The notes under the pieces are model-generated. The model was not told the DNA's origin. It worked only from the letters and a program-made list of their open reading frames with translations, and searched no databases. A program made the position numbers and the translations under genes. This document shows positions 45,401-54,042 of a stretch of DNA of 64,000 nt, in pieces; the stretch's first letter is position 1; the number at the start of each line of letters is the position of its first letter. Origin of the DNA: Streptacidiphilus jeojiense (GTDB lineage: Bacteria > Actinomycetota > Actinomycetes > Streptomycetales > Streptomycetaceae); NCBI RefSeq assembly GCF_000719095.1, contig NZ_JOEH01000021.1:186001-250000 (forward strand), written 5' to 3'.

Positions 45401-45844
45401 ATGCGTTCCAAGACCCGTCTCGCGGTCGCGACCGTGGCGATCGCCCTGCTGACCGGCGGCAGCGTGGCCGCCGCCGAGGCCTCGACCGCCACCCCGTCCA
45501 GCACCTCGCCGACCGTCACCTGCAAGACGCCCGCACCGGGCGGCTCCGCCAACCCGGGCCCCGGCGGCAAGAAGCCCATGGTGCCGCCGGGTACCCCGGA
45601 CCCGCAGGAGAGCGCGGCCCTCGCCAGGATCCTCGGCGTGAGCCGGGCCCGGGCCACCGCCGTCCTGGAGCGGCTCGACGTCCTCTCCCGCGGGACCGCC
45701 CACGGCGTCGAGGTCACCGACCCGGGGTTCCGCTCGCTGGCCGCTTCGCTGGGACTGACGCCCACTCAGTTCAACGCGGATCTCATGCACATGAAGGAGT
45801 CGCTGTCCGCCGTGCCGGCTCCGTCCGGGTCCGCGAAGAGCTGA
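45401..45844 (+). CDS. Small secreted protein of unknown function
   Basis: A 147-residue protein with an N-terminal signal peptide ([20 protein letters not shown], cleavage near 26). A Gly/Pro/Ser-rich stretch with one cysteine is followed by a helical region ([19 protein letters not shown], then [20 protein letters not shown]). I do not recognise the family. GAAGGA sets the ATG. It ends 34 bases before a response regulator gene on the same strand and may be co-transcribed with it, so it could be a target or a signal protein of that two-component system. Confidence 0.7.
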   Translation: MRSKTRLAVATVAIALLTGGSVAAAEASTATPSSTSPTVTCKTPAPGGSANPGPGGKKPMVPPGTPDPQESAALARILGVSRARATAVLERLDVLSRGTAHGVEVTDPGFRSLAASLGLTPTQFNADLMHMKESLSAVPAPSGSAKS

Positions 45845-45878
45845 CGGTGCGTCGGTCCGGGCGGAGCACAATGGGCTG

Positions 45879-46559
45879 ATGCGGATCCTGGTGGCCGACG
45901 ACGACCCGGCCGTGCGGCGGTCCCTCGGCCATGCGCTGCGCCGCGACGGCTTCACCGTCACCGAGGCGGCGGACGGCACGGCCGCGCTGGCGGGCGTCGT
46001 CGAGGCGCGGCCGGCTGCGATCGTGCTGGATGTGATGATGCCCGAGCCGAACGGGCTCGAGGTGTGCCGGATCCTGCGCCGGCGCGGGGACGAGACCCCG
46101 ATCCTCATCCTGACCGCCCGCGACCTGGTCGCCGACCGGGTCGCCGGGCTGGACGCGGGCGCCGACGACTACCTGGTCAAGCCGTTCGCCCTGGACGAGC
46201 TGCGGGCCCGGCTCCGGGCGCTGCTGCGGCGCAGCTCGCGGACGCTGGAGGCGCGGGAACTGCTGCGCTACGCGGACCTGGAGCTGGACGCCGCGCAGTG
46301 CCGGGTCCACCGCGGCGGCCGGCTGCTGGCGCTGACCCGCACCGAGTACGCGCTGCTGGAGCTGTTCCTGCGCAACCCGCGCCGGGTGCTGGGCCGCAGT
46401 GCGATCTTCGAGGCGGTCTGGGGCTACGACTTCGGTCCCGGGTCCAATGCGCTCTGGGTCTACATCAGCTATCTGCGGGGCAAGTTGGAGGCCGGGGGCG
46501 AGCCGCGGCTGATCCAGACCGTGCGCGGACTCGGCTATGTGCTGCGGGAGGAGCCGTGA
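45879..46559 (+). CDS. OmpR-family response regulator
   Basis: A 226-residue regulator: receiver domain (1-115) with acidic pair DDD near residue 8 and phospho-acceptor Asp51 ([10 protein letters not shown]), Lys in LVKPFAL, and a winged-helix DNA-binding domain (~130-225; [16 protein letters not shown]). It pairs with the kinase immediately downstream. The 3' end carries a 15-base triplication with three in-frame TGA codons. Confidence 0.93.
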   Translation: MRILVADDDPAVRRSLGHALRRDGFTVTEAADGTAALAGVVEARPAAIVLDVMMPEPNGLEVCRILRRRGDETPILILTARDLVADRVAGLDAGADDYLVKPFALDELRARLRALLRRSSRTLEARELLRYADLELDAAQCRVHRGGRLLALTRTEYALLELFLRNPRRVLGRSAIFEAVWGYDFGPGSNALWVYISYLRGKLEAGGEPRLIQTVRGLGYVLREEP

Positions 46560-46594
46560 CCCGAGGAGCGGTGACCCGAGGAGCCGTGACCGGG
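46550..46594 (+). repeat. Three tandem 15-base repeats at the regulator/kinase junction
   Basis: GGAGCCGTGACCCGA (46550), GGAGCGGTGACCCGA (46565) and GGAGCCGTGACCGGG (46580) are near-identical. Each holds a GGAG site and a TGA in the response-regulator frame (46557, 46572, 46587). The third GGAG is ten bases before the kinase GTG. Confidence 0.85.
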
Positions 46595-47991
46595 TGAGCC
46601 TGCGGAACCGCGTCGCGCTGGCCGGCGGACTGGTGGTGGCCGCCGCCCTGCTGCTGGCCGCACTGGTGCTCTACCCCTCGGCCGACCGCGACCTGCACGA
46701 CCAGTTGGACAGCACCCTGGTGTCCACCGCGGCCAGCTCGCCCAGGTTCAGCCAGGCGCTGAAGCAGAAGGTGTCCCAGTCCGGCGACGGCTTCCCGGCC
46801 ACCGGCGTGCTGGACATCGGGGGCACGCTGGTGCAGTTCCTGCCGTCACCGGTGCAGCCCGGCAAGGCGGAACTGGCCGACGTCACCGTCCAGGACACCG
46901 CCGTCGCCACCGGCAGCCGGCCCGCCTACTTCAGCGACGCCGACTACCAGGGCCGCGCCTACCGGGTCTACACCTCCCAGTTCGACAGCAGCAGCGGCTC
47001 CCTGGTCCGGGTCGCCAAGCCGCTGTCGGACACCCTGGACGCGCTGCACCGGCTGGAGCTGCTGCTGGTCGGACTGGTCCTCGGCGGCGCGCTGACAGCC
47101 GCCTTCGCGGCCCGACTGCTGGCCGGTCGGCTGCTGCGTCCGGTCGGCCGGTTGACCGAGACCGTCGAGCAGGTGACGGTGACTCAGGATCTGACCTCCC
47201 GGGCGGACGGCGGCCTCGCCGACATCGGTGGCCGGGACGAGATCGGACGGCTGGCACGGTCCTTCTCGGCGATGATGGGGGCGCTGGACGGCTCGGTCTC
47301 CGCCCAGCGCCAGCTGGTCGCGGACGCCTCGCACGAGCTGCGCACCCCGCTGACCAGCATCACCACCAACCTGGAGCTGCTGGCGGAGCCGGGCGGACTC
47401 GCCGATCCGCAGGCGCCGGCCCTGGTGCGGGCCGCGCTGGAGCAGAGCGAGGAGCTGAAGCGCCTGGTCAACGACCTGGTCGAGCTGGCCCGCTACGGCC
47501 GCGCGCAGGTGCACACCGAGGAGGTCAGGGTCGACCTGCTGGCCCAGGAGGTGGTCGACCGGGCCGCCCGGCGCTCGCCCGGACTGCGCTTCGCCGTACT
47601 GCCGCCGCCCGACCCGGAGGACTGCGTGATGCTCGCCGACCCGGAGGCGCTGGCCCGGGCGCTGGGCAACCTGGTCGACAACGCCGCCAAGTGGAGCCCG
47701 GACGGCGGCGCGGTCGAGCTCGCGGTGGCCTTCGCGCCCGGACGGGACCGGATCTGCTGCACCGTCACCGACCAGGGCCCCGGCATAGACGAGGCCGACC
47801 GGCCGTTCGTCTTCGACCGCTTCTACCGCGCCACCGCGGCCCGGGCCCGACCGGGCTCGGGCCTGGGCCTGTCCATCGTCCGACAGATCGCGGAGACCCA
47901 CGGCGGGACCGTCGCGGTGCTGCCCGCCGAGCGCGGTGCGCGGCTGCGCCTGGAACTACCCCTGGAGGCGGTTCATCAGGGCAGTACGTAG
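46594..47991 (+). CDS. Membrane sensor histidine kinase
   Basis: A 465-residue kinase: helix 1 (~5-27), an extracellular domain of ~120 residues, helix 2 (~150-172), HAMP, HisKA with His247 (VADASHELRTPLTS), and HATPase (DNAAKWSPDGG, DQGPGIDEADRPF, GSGLGLSIV). The GTG start at 46594 follows the third copy of a 15-base repeat that supplies its ribosome site. The 3' end overlaps the convergent phosphodiesterase gene by 16 bases. The stimulus is unknown. Confidence 0.92.
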   Translation: MSLRNRVALAGGLVVAAALLLAALVLYPSADRDLHDQLDSTLVSTAASSPRFSQALKQKVSQSGDGFPATGVLDIGGTLVQFLPSPVQPGKAELADVTVQDTAVATGSRPAYFSDADYQGRAYRVYTSQFDSSSGSLVRVAKPLSDTLDALHRLELLLVGLVLGGALTAAFAARLLAGRLLRPVGRLTETVEQVTVTQDLTSRADGGLADIGGRDEIGRLARSFSAMMGALDGSVSAQRQLVADASHELRTPLTSITTNLELLAEPGGLADPQAPALVRAALEQSEELKRLVNDLVELARYGRAQVHTEEVRVDLLAQEVVDRAARRSPGLRFAVLPPPDPEDCVMLADPEALARALGNLVDNAAKWSPDGGAVELAVAFAPGRDRICCTVTDQGPGIDEADRPFVFDRFYRATAARARPGSGLGLSIVRQIAETHGGTVAVLPAERGARLRLELPLEAVHQGST

Positions 47992-49013
47992 GTGGCCTGG
48001 ACCGGGTAGTGGTCGCTGGGGGCGTTGGTGTCCAGCTGTCCGCTGGTCCAGCCGCCCTGCGGGTCGAAGTCGATGTGCACGGTCGGCAGCGCGGCCGGGA
48101 CCGGGCGGGTGCCGTCCTGGAGGTAGCCCAGGTAGTCCAGGTCGTCCTGGTAGGTGCTGGCGAACGACTCGACACCGGACATGTACTGGCACCACGAGGA
48201 CACCGGGCAGTCCATGGTGTACCGGCTCTGGGACGGGTCCAGGGCCGGGCTGCCGAGCACGCCGCCGACGGCGGCCTGGGCGTTGGCGTAGTCGCCGCGG
48301 GAGGCGCCAGCGTAGTACTCGACATTGAGGTCGCCGCCGATCAGGACCGGCGCGGAGGTGCCGACGATCTGGTCGGTCCAGCTCCGGATCTCGCCGAGCT
48401 GGGCCAGCCGGGTGCGCTGGGTGGTGTCGGTGGAGGTCCCCGACTGGTCGGCCTGCAGATGGGTGCCGACCACCCAGGTGGGGGTGCCGTTGACGTCGAG
48501 CTCGGCCAGGGCCGCGCCCTTGTTGGCGTTGTAGTCCCAGGTGCCGGAGGTGGAGTTGGAGAAGATGTGCGCGTACTGGGCCAGGATGGGGTACTTGGAC
48601 AGGATCAGGGTGCCGCCGTTGATGACGAACGGGGAGTTGGAGCAGTCGCCGCTGATGCCGGTCCAGCCGCCGCCCGAGCAGACCTTGCCGACCACCGGTG
48701 TGGCGTAGGGGTAGAGGTCGGCCAGGGCGGCCGGGATCTTGGCGTCGGAGGTGTTGTTGAAGGCCTCGTCCAGGATGACCACGTCGGCGTCGTTCTTGCG
48801 GATGATCGCCTCGACGGTGGGGGTGCGTCCGGCGGCGTTCTCCTTCTCGACCGTGTCGACCACGGCGGTGCCCAGGTCCACGTTCCAGGCGAACACCGAC
48901 AGCGTGGTCGGCGCCGCCGCGGCGGCGTGGGCGGGCGCGGCGGCGAGGCCGGCGACGGTGATCGCCGCGGCGACCGCGTGACCGAGGCGGCGCATCGGAA
49001 GACTGGCGTTCAT
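47976..49013 (-). CDS. Secreted EEP-fold phosphodiesterase (sphingomyelinase C / DNase I-like)
   Basis: A 345-residue secreted protein; signal cleavage follows AHA near residue 31. The endonuclease/exonuclease/phosphatase motifs are all present: FAWNVDLG, the metal Glu in ILDEAFNN, GTHLQADQ, GGDLNVEYY and the terminal APSDHYPVQ. The arrangement resembles bacterial sphingomyelin phosphodiesterases. The ATG at 49013 is set by GGAG five bases upstream rather than a start 102 bases earlier. Substrate may be a phospholipid or nucleic acid. Confidence 0.87.
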   Translation of the reverse strand: MNASLPMRRLGHAVAAAITVAGLAAAPAHAAAAAPTTLSVFAWNVDLGTAVVDTVEKENAAGRTPTVEAIIRKNDADVVILDEAFNNTSDAKIPAALADLYPYATPVVGKVCSGGGWTGISGDCSNSPFVINGGTLILSKYPILAQYAHIFSNSTSGTWDYNANKGAALAELDVNGTPTWVVGTHLQADQSGTSTDTTQRTRLAQLGEIRSWTDQIVGTSAPVLIGGDLNVEYYAGASRGDYANAQAAVGGVLGSPALDPSQSRYTMDCPVSSWCQYMSGVESFASTYQDDLDYLGYLQDGTRPVPAALPTVHIDFDPQGGWTSGQLDTNAPSDHYPVQATYVLP

Positions 49014-49031
49014 GGGGACTCCAAGCGTCAT

Positions 49032-49045
49032 CTTGTCTGAACAAG
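49032..49045. promoter_or_regulatory. Short palindrome in the phosphodiesterase leader
   Basis: CTTGT (49032-49036) and ACAAG (49041-49045) flank four bases, about 20 bases before the start codon on the minus strand. This position could hold a repressor site or a leader hairpin. Confidence 0.35.
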
Positions 49046-49162
49046 TGAAGGACGAGAAGGACGCTAGAGGTTCACGGGGAAGAAGGGAATACCCACCAGT
49101 AACTATCTGATGCACGCTCAGTGACCCGTCTGGTCAGCCGAGATGAACGTTCGGTGGCGAAC

Positions 49163-50566
49163 CTAGCGGTGCCGGCTGCCGCGGTCCCTGCGCACCAGGG
49201 CCAGGGTGGCGGTGCCGACAGCGGTCAGGGCCAGGGCCCCGAGGAGTACCTCGGGCTGGGTGGGGTCGGTGCCGGTCGCGGCCAGGTCCGGGCGGTGGGT
49301 GTGCGCTTCGTTCTCGTCGCTGCTCGGCGCGGGGGTGCTCGACGAGGTTCCGGAGCCGGACGACGAGGACGACGTGGGGGACGCGGACCCGGACGGGGTC
49401 GGGATGTCGGTGTTGGCCGGGCTCGGGCTGGCGCTGGTGCAGCTGATGGTGGCGGTGAACGGGAAGTAGTGCAGCTCGCCGGCGTTGACGGCCGATCCGG
49501 AGGACGGGATCAGCGGCCCGTGGACCAGTGAGCGGACGATGATGTCGCCCTCGATGTTGGACGGGTCGACGTCGGTCAGCAGCGCCCGCGGGGCGTAGAT
49601 GGTGCCTTCGATGCTGTCGCCGGTGGACACGGTGATGTCGGTGGCGTCGGGGAAGTTCCACAGCAGCGAGGAGATGGCGGTCTTCTGCAGCCCGGCCATG
49701 TTCGGGGTGTTCCAGACGAAGCTGCCGCCGGTGGCGGTGGTGTCCACCACGATCATCAGCGGTCCGCTGCTGCTGGGCTGGTCCAGGAAGGTCAGCTCGG
49801 AGATGTTGTTGAGCATCGCCCCGGTGAGGTGCAGCACATTGGTGTGGCTGCCGGAGAGGTGGATCTTGATGTTGGAGCCGGCCGGGATCACGTTCTGGTC
49901 GGGCAGCGCGACGCCGTTGCCGTCCAGCAGGGTGACATTGGTGGGGCAGGCGGCCATGTCCGTGGAGCGTTGGCGGTAGGCGGCGAACAGCGCGTCGAAG
50001 TCGATCAGGCCGGGGTGCGGGCCGACCGCGCTGAGGGGTTCCTGGCTGTTGAGCTCGATCCGCGGCACGCTGTTGTAGCCGGCGCCGGAGACCACCTCCT
50101 GGGTGTTGACCGAGGCCCCGTTGCCGTCGGTGTTCAGCACGTCGGCCCCGGTCAGCGAGCCCACCTTGAGGTAGCCGCCGGAGAGCACCTTCAGCACCCC
50201 GGTCGGGGAGCTGCCGGCGAAGTCCACCGAGCCGTTGACCAGCAGGGCGGTCGGTTTGCTGTCGCCGGGGGCGGTGTAGCCCCCGGCGGAGTTCAGCGAG
50301 ACGTTGTACCCCGGGCCGAAGCTCAGGTTGCCGCCGATGGCGATCGGTCCCTCGGACTCGGTGCTCCCCAGCACGGCGTTGTTCTCGACCACCACGCCGA
50401 AGCCCTTGCTCCCGTCCACCGGGTTGCCGCTGTAGCCGCCGGCTCTGGCCCCGGCGGCCGGGGACAGCTGAGGCGGCGTCATGGCCACTGCCGTCGAGGC
50501 GAGCAGGAGGCCTCCGCCCAGGGCGGTCACACACAGGGAGAGCGGGCTGCGCAGGGTGATGATCAC
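49163..50566 (-). CDS. Sortase-anchored choice-of-anchor-A surface protein
   Basis: About 467 residues. The start at GTG 50566 gives an N-terminal signal (SLCVTALGGGLLLASTAVA). The bulk (~30-370) is the choice-of-anchor-A beta-helix domain seen in surface proteins (VVVENNAVLGSTESEGPIAIGG, LFAAYRQRSTDMAACP, VWNTPNMAG). A Ser/Pro/Thr stalk follows, then LAATG, a hydrophobic helix and a basic tail: a class E sortase signal that links the protein to peptidoglycan. No sortase gene lies nearby. The ribosome site is weak, so the start is less sure. Likely an adhesin or matrix protein of the cell surface. Confidence 0.82.
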   Translation of the reverse strand: MIITLRSPLSLCVTALGGGLLLASTAVAMTPPQLSPAAGARAGGYSGNPVDGSKGFGVVVENNAVLGSTESEGPIAIGGNLSFGPGYNVSLNSAGGYTAPGDSKPTALLVNGSVDFAGSSPTGVLKVLSGGYLKVGSLTGADVLNTDGNGASVNTQEVVSGAGYNSVPRIELNSQEPLSAVGPHPGLIDFDALFAAYRQRSTDMAACPTNVTLLDGNGVALPDQNVIPAGSNIKIHLSGSHTNVLHLTGAMLNNISELTFLDQPSSSGPLMIVVDTTATGGSFVWNTPNMAGLQKTAISSLLWNFPDATDITVSTGDSIEGTIYAPRALLTDVDPSNIEGDIIVRSLVHGPLIPSSGSAVNAGELHYFPFTATISCTSASPSPANTDIPTPSGSASPTSSSSSGSGTSSSTPAPSSDENEAHTHRPDLAATGTDPTQPEVLLGALALTAVGTATLALVRRDRGSRHR

Positions 50567-50655
50567 CCGCAGGACGCTAGCCAGCGGTCCCTCCCGGGCC
50601 ACGGTGGCGCGCCGCCCTTCGGCCGGACGTACCCGTCCGGAGCAGGCGTTCGGTG

Positions 50656-50689
50656 GCGGCCCGGCGGGGAGCAAGCCCCGCCGGGCCGC
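50656..50689 (-). terminator. Hairpin after the chitinase gene
   Basis: A perfect 14-base GC stem (50656-50669 with 50676-50689) and a 6-base loop lie 15 bases past the chitinase stop on the minus strand, ahead of the next gene. No T-tract. Confidence 0.75.
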
Positions 50690-50704
50690 GTGCAGGGACC
50701 GGGT

Positions 50705-52360
50705 TCAGCCGGTGTAGCCGGCGAACATCTTGGAGAACTCGTAGGGCGTCTGGGCGATGTCGGTGCACTGGGACAGTCCGCCGGTGCAGGCGTTGGCGTC
50801 CCGGGTGACCTCCCAGAAGGCCAGCTCCGCGAGGTGGTCCTGCTTGGCGAAGGTGATCAGCTGCTGGGCGTCGGCCAGGCCGAAGACCTCGCTGGGGTTG
50901 TCGTTCTGCCCCAGCATCGGGGTGATCCCGACCATGGCCCAGGCCTGGGCGTCGGTCAGACCCGTCCAGACCTGCTTGATCTGCGCCTGGGTGGACTGCG
51001 CGGACTGGATCGCGTAGGTGCCCATCTTCCCGGCGGGCGACGGCGCGGCCGAGTCGCCGAAGTCCATCGCCATCACGTTGACGGCGTTGACCACCACGCC
51101 GGCGTTCTTGGCGGACTGCAGGACGTAGACGCCGTCGGCGGTCAGGCCGTTGGGCAGCACCGGCAGCGTCAGGGTGACCTTGAGGTCCCGCCCCTTGGCC
51201 CGCTGCGCCGCCTGGACCTGGGCGATCGCCGCCGACCTGCGGTCGATGGAGGCGTGGTCGGCCACCGCGGAGCCCTCGATGTCGAAGTCGATGCGGTCCA
51301 GCGCGTAGGCGTCGACCACCTTCTGGTACTGCGCCGCCAGCGCCGCCACGGTGGTGCAGGACTGGGCCAGCTCGGTGCCGTTGGCGCCGCCGAAGGAGGG
51401 CCGGACGTCGCCGCCGGCCGCCCGGATCGCGTCGAAGTCGGCCTTCTCCCAGCCGGAGGCCGGATCGTAGGCGCCGAACCAGCTGGCGGTGCAGGGGGTG
51501 CTGCCGTTGATGAGGAAGCCCAGCGAGAACTGCTTGAGCCCGGTCGCCGCCGCGATCGCCGGCAGGCTGGGCGTGGGCCAGGCGCCGAGGTCCACATAGG
51601 GCGCGGCGGTGCCGGGGACGGTGCCGCTGCCGGCGACCCCGGTCACCGCGGCCGAGTGCGGCGACTCGTTGCCGGCCGCGTCGAAGGCGGCGACGCTGAC
51701 GGTGTGGCTGCTGCCGGCCAGCAGTCCGGTGAGGTTGGCGGTGGTCGCGGTGACCGTCGCCACCAGCGCGGTGCCCTCGTAGAGGTGGTATCCGGCGACG
51801 CCGACATTGTCGGTGGAGGCCTTCCAGGACAGCGAGATGCTGCCGGGCCCGGTGCCGCTGACGGCCAGTCCGGTGGGCGTCGAGGGCGCGACCGTGTCGG
51901 CCGGGACGCCCTGGCAGGGCTGACTGTTGATCAGGCAGTCGGCCGGCGGGGTCTGGGTGGCACCGGTGGAGATGTCCATGCCGACCACATCGGCGGTCGC
52001 GCCCGGGGCGAGCGGGGACGCCCAGCTGGGGGCGGTGATGGTGTAGGTGTTGCCGGACTTGGTGAGGGTGCCGTTCCAGACGCTGGTGACCGCTTCGCCG
52101 CTGGGCAGGTCGAAGACCAGGGACCAGGTGTTGACGGTCGCGTTGGTGTTGTTGGTGATGGTGTAGGTGCCCTCGAGACCGCCTTGCCAGCTCTGGGTGA
52201 CGGCGAAGGTGGCCATCAGTCCGGTGAGGCCGGAGGCGGCCCGGGCAGTGGCGGGAGCCAGGAGCGGCGCAGCGAGCAGGGCCGCGGCGGCTGCCGTCGC
52301 GGTGGCGGTGGCGGCGAGTCTGGACCGGGCCGCGGTCGAGGGCATGGCGGGACGCCTCAT
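50705..52360 (-). CDS. Secreted GH18 chitinase with CBM2 and fibronectin III domains
   Basis: A 551-residue secreted protein: signal peptide (to ~42), cellulose/chitin-binding CBM2 (~45-145, with WQGGLEGTYTITNN and WNGTLTKSGNTY), a fibronectin III domain (~155-240), and a GH18 barrel (~252-551) with the D-x-x-D-x-D-x-E motif in DRIDFDIEG. It cleaves chitin outside the cell. GAGGAG nine bases before the ATG sets the start. A DasR-like site in the promoter points to control by GlcNAc supply, as for streptomycete chitinases. Confidence 0.93.
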   Translation of the reverse strand: MRRPAMPSTAARSRLAATATATAAAAALLAAPLLAPATARAASGLTGLMATFAVTQSWQGGLEGTYTITNNTNATVNTWSLVFDLPSGEAVTSVWNGTLTKSGNTYTITAPSWASPLAPGATADVVGMDISTGATQTPPADCLINSQPCQGVPADTVAPSTPTGLAVSGTGPGSISLSWKASTDNVGVAGYHLYEGTALVATVTATTANLTGLLAGSSHTVSVAAFDAAGNESPHSAAVTGVAGSGTVPGTAAPYVDLGAWPTPSLPAIAAATGLKQFSLGFLINGSTPCTASWFGAYDPASGWEKADFDAIRAAGGDVRPSFGGANGTELAQSCTTVAALAAQYQKVVDAYALDRIDFDIEGSAVADHASIDRRSAAIAQVQAAQRAKGRDLKVTLTLPVLPNGLTADGVYVLQSAKNAGVVVNAVNVMAMDFGDSAAPSPAGKMGTYAIQSAQSTQAQIKQVWTGLTDAQAWAMVGITPMLGQNDNPSEVFGLADAQQLITFAKQDHLAELAFWEVTRDANACTGGLSQCTDIAQTPYEFSKMFAGYTG

Positions 52361-52717
52361 CGGCGGGTTCTCCTCAGCGTGGGGGCAGCACAGGTCATGT
52401 GCTGCTCAGGTGTGTGGGGGCGTACTGCCGCGGCCCTCTCACGATGGTCCAGACCAATACTCGGCGTCAAGGGAATGGCCGGTACATGACCGGTTCCGGT
52501 AATGCGCTTTCCAGGGCGCCCGGCTGACGGTTAGTCTCCCAGCGACCCGAAACCCCCGAGGAGTTGGAATGCCCGGCCGATCGAGCACGCGCTGACGCCG
52601 TAGGTCCTGACCGACCTGTCCGACCTGTCATCGCGTGCTGCCCGTGGAGTGCGGCACAGCGACCTTTCTCGCGCCGGTACGCCGGCGGTTCTGTGCTGAG
52701 CAGCTTCAGGGGTTTCC
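52361..52717. other. 357-base divergent intergenic region
   Basis: Between the chitinase (minus) and the MFS transporter (plus). It contains the chitinase promoter with its DasR-like site. The right half has no coding frame that I can support and no clear promoter for the MFS gene. Confidence 0.65.
52445..52470 (-). promoter_or_regulatory. Chitinase promoter with a DasR-responsive-element-like palindrome
   Basis: TGGTCCAGACCA (52445-52456) matches the core of the known dre consensus TGGTCTAGACCA at 11 of 12 bases. A minus-strand -35 box, TTGACG (52470 to 52465), lies just upstream, so the site falls in the spacer and -10 region, 85 bases before the chitinase ATG. DasR represses chitinase genes in streptomycetes until amino-sugar phosphates release it. 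Confidence 0.7.
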
Positions 52718-54010
52718 GTGTCGTGTGTCCGTTCCAGTCGTTCCGACCGATCGCAGCCGCCGCCGCAGAGCCTGTGGCGGGACGGTGACTTCCGCAGGCT
52801 CTGGGCGGGGCAGACCGCCTCGCAGTTCGGCGAGCAGTCCGCGCAGACGGTGCTGCCGCTGGTCGCGGTGCTCACGCTCGGCGCGGGGGCCGAACAGCTC
52901 GGCGCCCTGCGCGCGGTCGAGCAGGCGCCGATCCTGCTGTGCTCGCTGCTGGTCGGGGCATGGGTGGACCGCAGGCGGACCCGATCGGTGATGGTGCCGG
53001 CGGATCTCGGCCGGGCGGTGGCGCTGGCCCTGGTCCCGGTCGCGGGTCTGCTCGGAGTGCTGGGTATGCCGGTGCTGTTCTCGGTCGCCCTGGTGGTCGG
53101 CCTGCTCTCGGTGTTCTTTGGGGTGGCCTGCCAGGCCTCGCTGGTGCGGCTGGTGCCGCGGGACCGGCTGGTGCGGGGCACCGTCGCGCTGGAGGGCAGC
53201 CGCTCCGCCGCGCAGCTGGGCGGCCCGGCCCTGGGCGGTGGGCTGGTGTCGCTGCTGTCGGCGCCGGTCGCTGTCCTCGCGGCGGCGCTCTGCTTCGCGC
53301 TGTCCTCGCTGTCGGTCCAGCGGATCCGGCGGGCCGAGACGGTGCCACCGGCGGCCGCGGGGGAGGTCCGGACGGGTCGTCAGATCCGGGAGGGGCTACG
53401 GTTCGTGGCCGCGGACCCGGTGCTGCGCACGGTGGCGGTCTGCTCGGCCGCCTTCCAGTTCTCCTTCGCCGCGCTGATGACGGTCTACCTGCTGTTCCTG
53501 CCGCGCGCGCTGCACCTGTCCGGGGCGCAGGTGGGGCTGGTGTTCGCGGCCATGGGCCCGGGCGCGCTGGCGGGCTCGGTGCTGGCCGCCTGGCTGCCGG
53601 GGCGACTCGGCTACGGTCTGGTGCTGGTGGCCTCGGCGGCGCTCGGCGACGGGCTGGCGCTCTGGCTGCCGGCCCTGCACGGATCCGCCGCGGTCACGGT
53701 CCCGCTGCTGATGGCGGGCAACCTGGTCTTCGGCGCCTGCGGCCAACTGGTCGACGTCACGGTGACGGCCGTACGGCAGGCGGTCACGCCGGTGCGGATC
53801 CAGGGCCGGGTGGTGGCCACGCTCAACTTCGTCGGCCTGGGTCCGACCCCGCTCGGCTCGCTGCTGGGCGGCTGGCTGGCCGGGCAGTGGGGGCTGCGCA
53901 CGGCGCTGCTGGTGGCCGCCGCCGGGCAGCTGCTCTCCCCCTTGATCATGTCCCTGTCCCCGCTGGGCCGACTGGGGCGGAGCCTGCCGTCACCCGGTCA
54001 GGACGGGTGA
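52718..54010 (+). CDS. MFS transporter
   Basis: A 430-residue major-facilitator protein with about 12 helices. The N-terminal RDGDFRRLWAGQTASQFGEQ and the loop VDRRRTRSVMVPADLGRA are typical of the MFS_3/enterobactin-exporter-like group. Start is a GTG with a weak AGGGG site. The stop lies in a convergent hairpin. Export of a metabolite or drug is the likely role; no regulator adjoins it. Confidence 0.88.
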   Translation: MSCVRSSRSDRSQPPPQSLWRDGDFRRLWAGQTASQFGEQSAQTVLPLVAVLTLGAGAEQLGALRAVEQAPILLCSLLVGAWVDRRRTRSVMVPADLGRAVALALVPVAGLLGVLGMPVLFSVALVVGLLSVFFGVACQASLVRLVPRDRLVRGTVALEGSRSAAQLGGPALGGGLVSLLSAPVAVLAAALCFALSSLSVQRIRRAETVPPAAAGEVRTGRQIREGLRFVAADPVLRTVAVCSAAFQFSFAALMTVYLLFLPRALHLSGAQVGLVFAAMGPGALAGSVLAAWLPGRLGYGLVLVASAALGDGLALWLPALHGSAAVTVPLLMAGNLVFGACGQLVDVTVTAVRQAVTPVRIQGRVVATLNFVGLGPTPLGSLLGGWLAGQWGLRTALLVAAAGQLLSPLIMSLSPLGRLGRSLPSPGQDG

Positions 54011-54017
54011 CGGCAGG
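53983..54017. terminator. Convergent hairpin terminator
   Basis: CCTGCCGTCACCCG (53983-53996) pairs perfectly with 54004-54017 around a 7-base loop. The right arm includes the MFS stop codon; the hairpin lies 25 bases past the stop of the minus-strand oxidoreductase. Confidence 0.8.
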
Positions 54018-54042
54018 TCGGCCGGGGGTGTGCGCGGACCGG

